Notes under the pieces: model-generated
Seen by the model: only the letters and a program-made list of their open reading frames with translations
Told to the model about the DNA's origin: nothing
Database searches by the model: none
Shown: positions 5,368 to 5,624 of the stretch, in pieces
Layout of the letters: each line of letters opens with the position of its first letter
How positions within the stretch are numbered: the first letter of the stretch is position 1
Program-made: the position numbers and the translations under genes
Assembly: GCA_030605805.1 (NCBI GenBank)
Contig: JAUWHQ010000047.1
Location: 1-5,624 of the forward strand
DNA length: 5,624 nucleotides
Origin: Methanosarcinales archaeon
GTDB lineage: Archaea > Halobacteriota > Methanosarcinia > Methanosarcinales > Methanogasteraceae
Reading direction: 5' to 3'

Positions 5368-5481
5368 ATGATCAGGCATATTCTCATGATCGGATCCCGT
5401 ACTGTTCTGCGAATGATGCTCATCGCGGGCACGCTGGCTGATGCCGTGCCTGCCGCGGGCGCCCGTGTGGGGGCAGCATGA
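5368..5481 (+). CDS. Possible 37-residue leader ORF overlapping the beta-helix gene
   Basis: The ATG at 5368 has a good ribosome binding site (GGAG at 5356-5359, 8 bases upstream). It encodes MIRHILMIGSRTVLRMMLIA followed by GTLADAVPAAGARVGAA and a stop at 5479-5481. The stop overlaps the next ATG as ATGA. The peptide has basic residues, then a modest hydrophobic stretch and an Ala/Gly-rich end, somewhat like a signal peptide. It may be a small real gene, a leader that couples translation to the beta-helix gene, or the former start of that gene after a frameshift. It is not recognised as a known family. Confidence 0.35.
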   Translation: MIRHILMIGSRTVLRMMLIAGTLADAVPAAGARVGAA

Positions 5482-5624
5482 CCCGCCTGCTGCTGGTGGC
5501 TGCGGCGGTCGTGCTGGTGCTTGCGGCGGGCGTGGTGTCGGGCGCTGGTACGCCGATTCAGACGGCGATTGATGGCGCAAGGGTTGGGGATACGATTTAC
5601 GTGCATGCCGGGACGTATGTCGAG
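5478..5624 (+). CDS. Secreted parallel beta-helix (NosD-like) surface protein, N-terminus (cut by right edge)
   Basis: The first 49 codons are in the window. Residues 1-23 are a signal peptide: MTR, then a Leu/Val/Ala core, with a likely cut near SGA. Residues 25-49 (TPIQTAIDGA, then GDTIYVHAGTYVE) are the classic opening of NosD/pectate-lyase-like right-handed beta-helix proteins, where 'IQxAIDxAxxGDTIYVxxGTYxE' begins the first coil. Such proteins in archaea are exported surface or S-layer-associated proteins, often with PKD or dockerin domains further on. The rest is outside the window. The ATG is preceded only by a G-run (GTGGGGGCAGC); its overlap with the upstream ORF suggests coupled translation. 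Confidence 0.8.
   Translation, partial: MTRLLLVAAAVVLVLAAGVVSGAGTPIQTAIDGARVGDTIYVHAGTYVE

Noticed and set aside
5205..5606. Minus-strand frame of 133 codons opposite the beta-helix gene
   Set aside because: The Arg/His-rich product is the shadow of a GC-rich signal peptide region. The plus strand has a promoter and a recognisable beta-helix start.

Overview
The window looks archaeal and comes from a methanogen or an anaerobic methane/alkane oxidiser. Three things point there. The hypoxanthine phosphoribosyltransferase is of the archaeal type. A DUF39-plus-ferredoxin protein of the 'methanogenesis marker 16' family is present. The likely promoters are BRE/TATA-type, and two of them seem to make leaderless or nearly leaderless mRNAs. 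Dockerin-like 'DLNGDG...DAAIAL' sequence and a NosD-type beta-helix surface protein would suit ANME-1/Methanophagales or Syntrophoarchaeum-like lineages. That placement is inference.

All clearly recognised complete genes lie on the minus strand, so read from right to left. The first unit (4585 to 2208) is a marker-16 metalloprotein followed, with a 4-base ATGA overlap, by a secreted thioredoxin fused to a CcdA/DsbD-type membrane electron carrier. The second unit (1929 to 1336) is a DUF4258 toxin-like gene directly abutting a YgiT-type zinc-finger antitoxin-like gene. The third unit (964 to 1) is hpt followed, again with an ATGA overlap, by the start of a Cas4/RecB-like nuclease gene that runs off the left edge.

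The toxin-antitoxin pair lies between two broken dockerin fragments in the same orientation (about 1143-1320 and 1966-2171). They share a 78-bp core with only two differences and carry the same frameshift at the same place. The stop of the upstream fragment coincides with the TATA box of the toxin-antitoxin unit. This is the most unusual arrangement in the window and suggests a small cassette bordered by dockerin repeats.

The right part, 4586-5477, is mostly non-coding. It holds a decayed fragment of an integrase-type (IS481-like) transposase at about 4630-4979, then an AT-rich stretch without a recognised gene. A plus-strand promoter follows, leading to a possible 37-residue leader ORF and the start of a secreted beta-helix protein cut by the right edge. 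No rRNA, tRNA or CRISPR array was seen. The Cas4-like gene has no visible CRISPR context.
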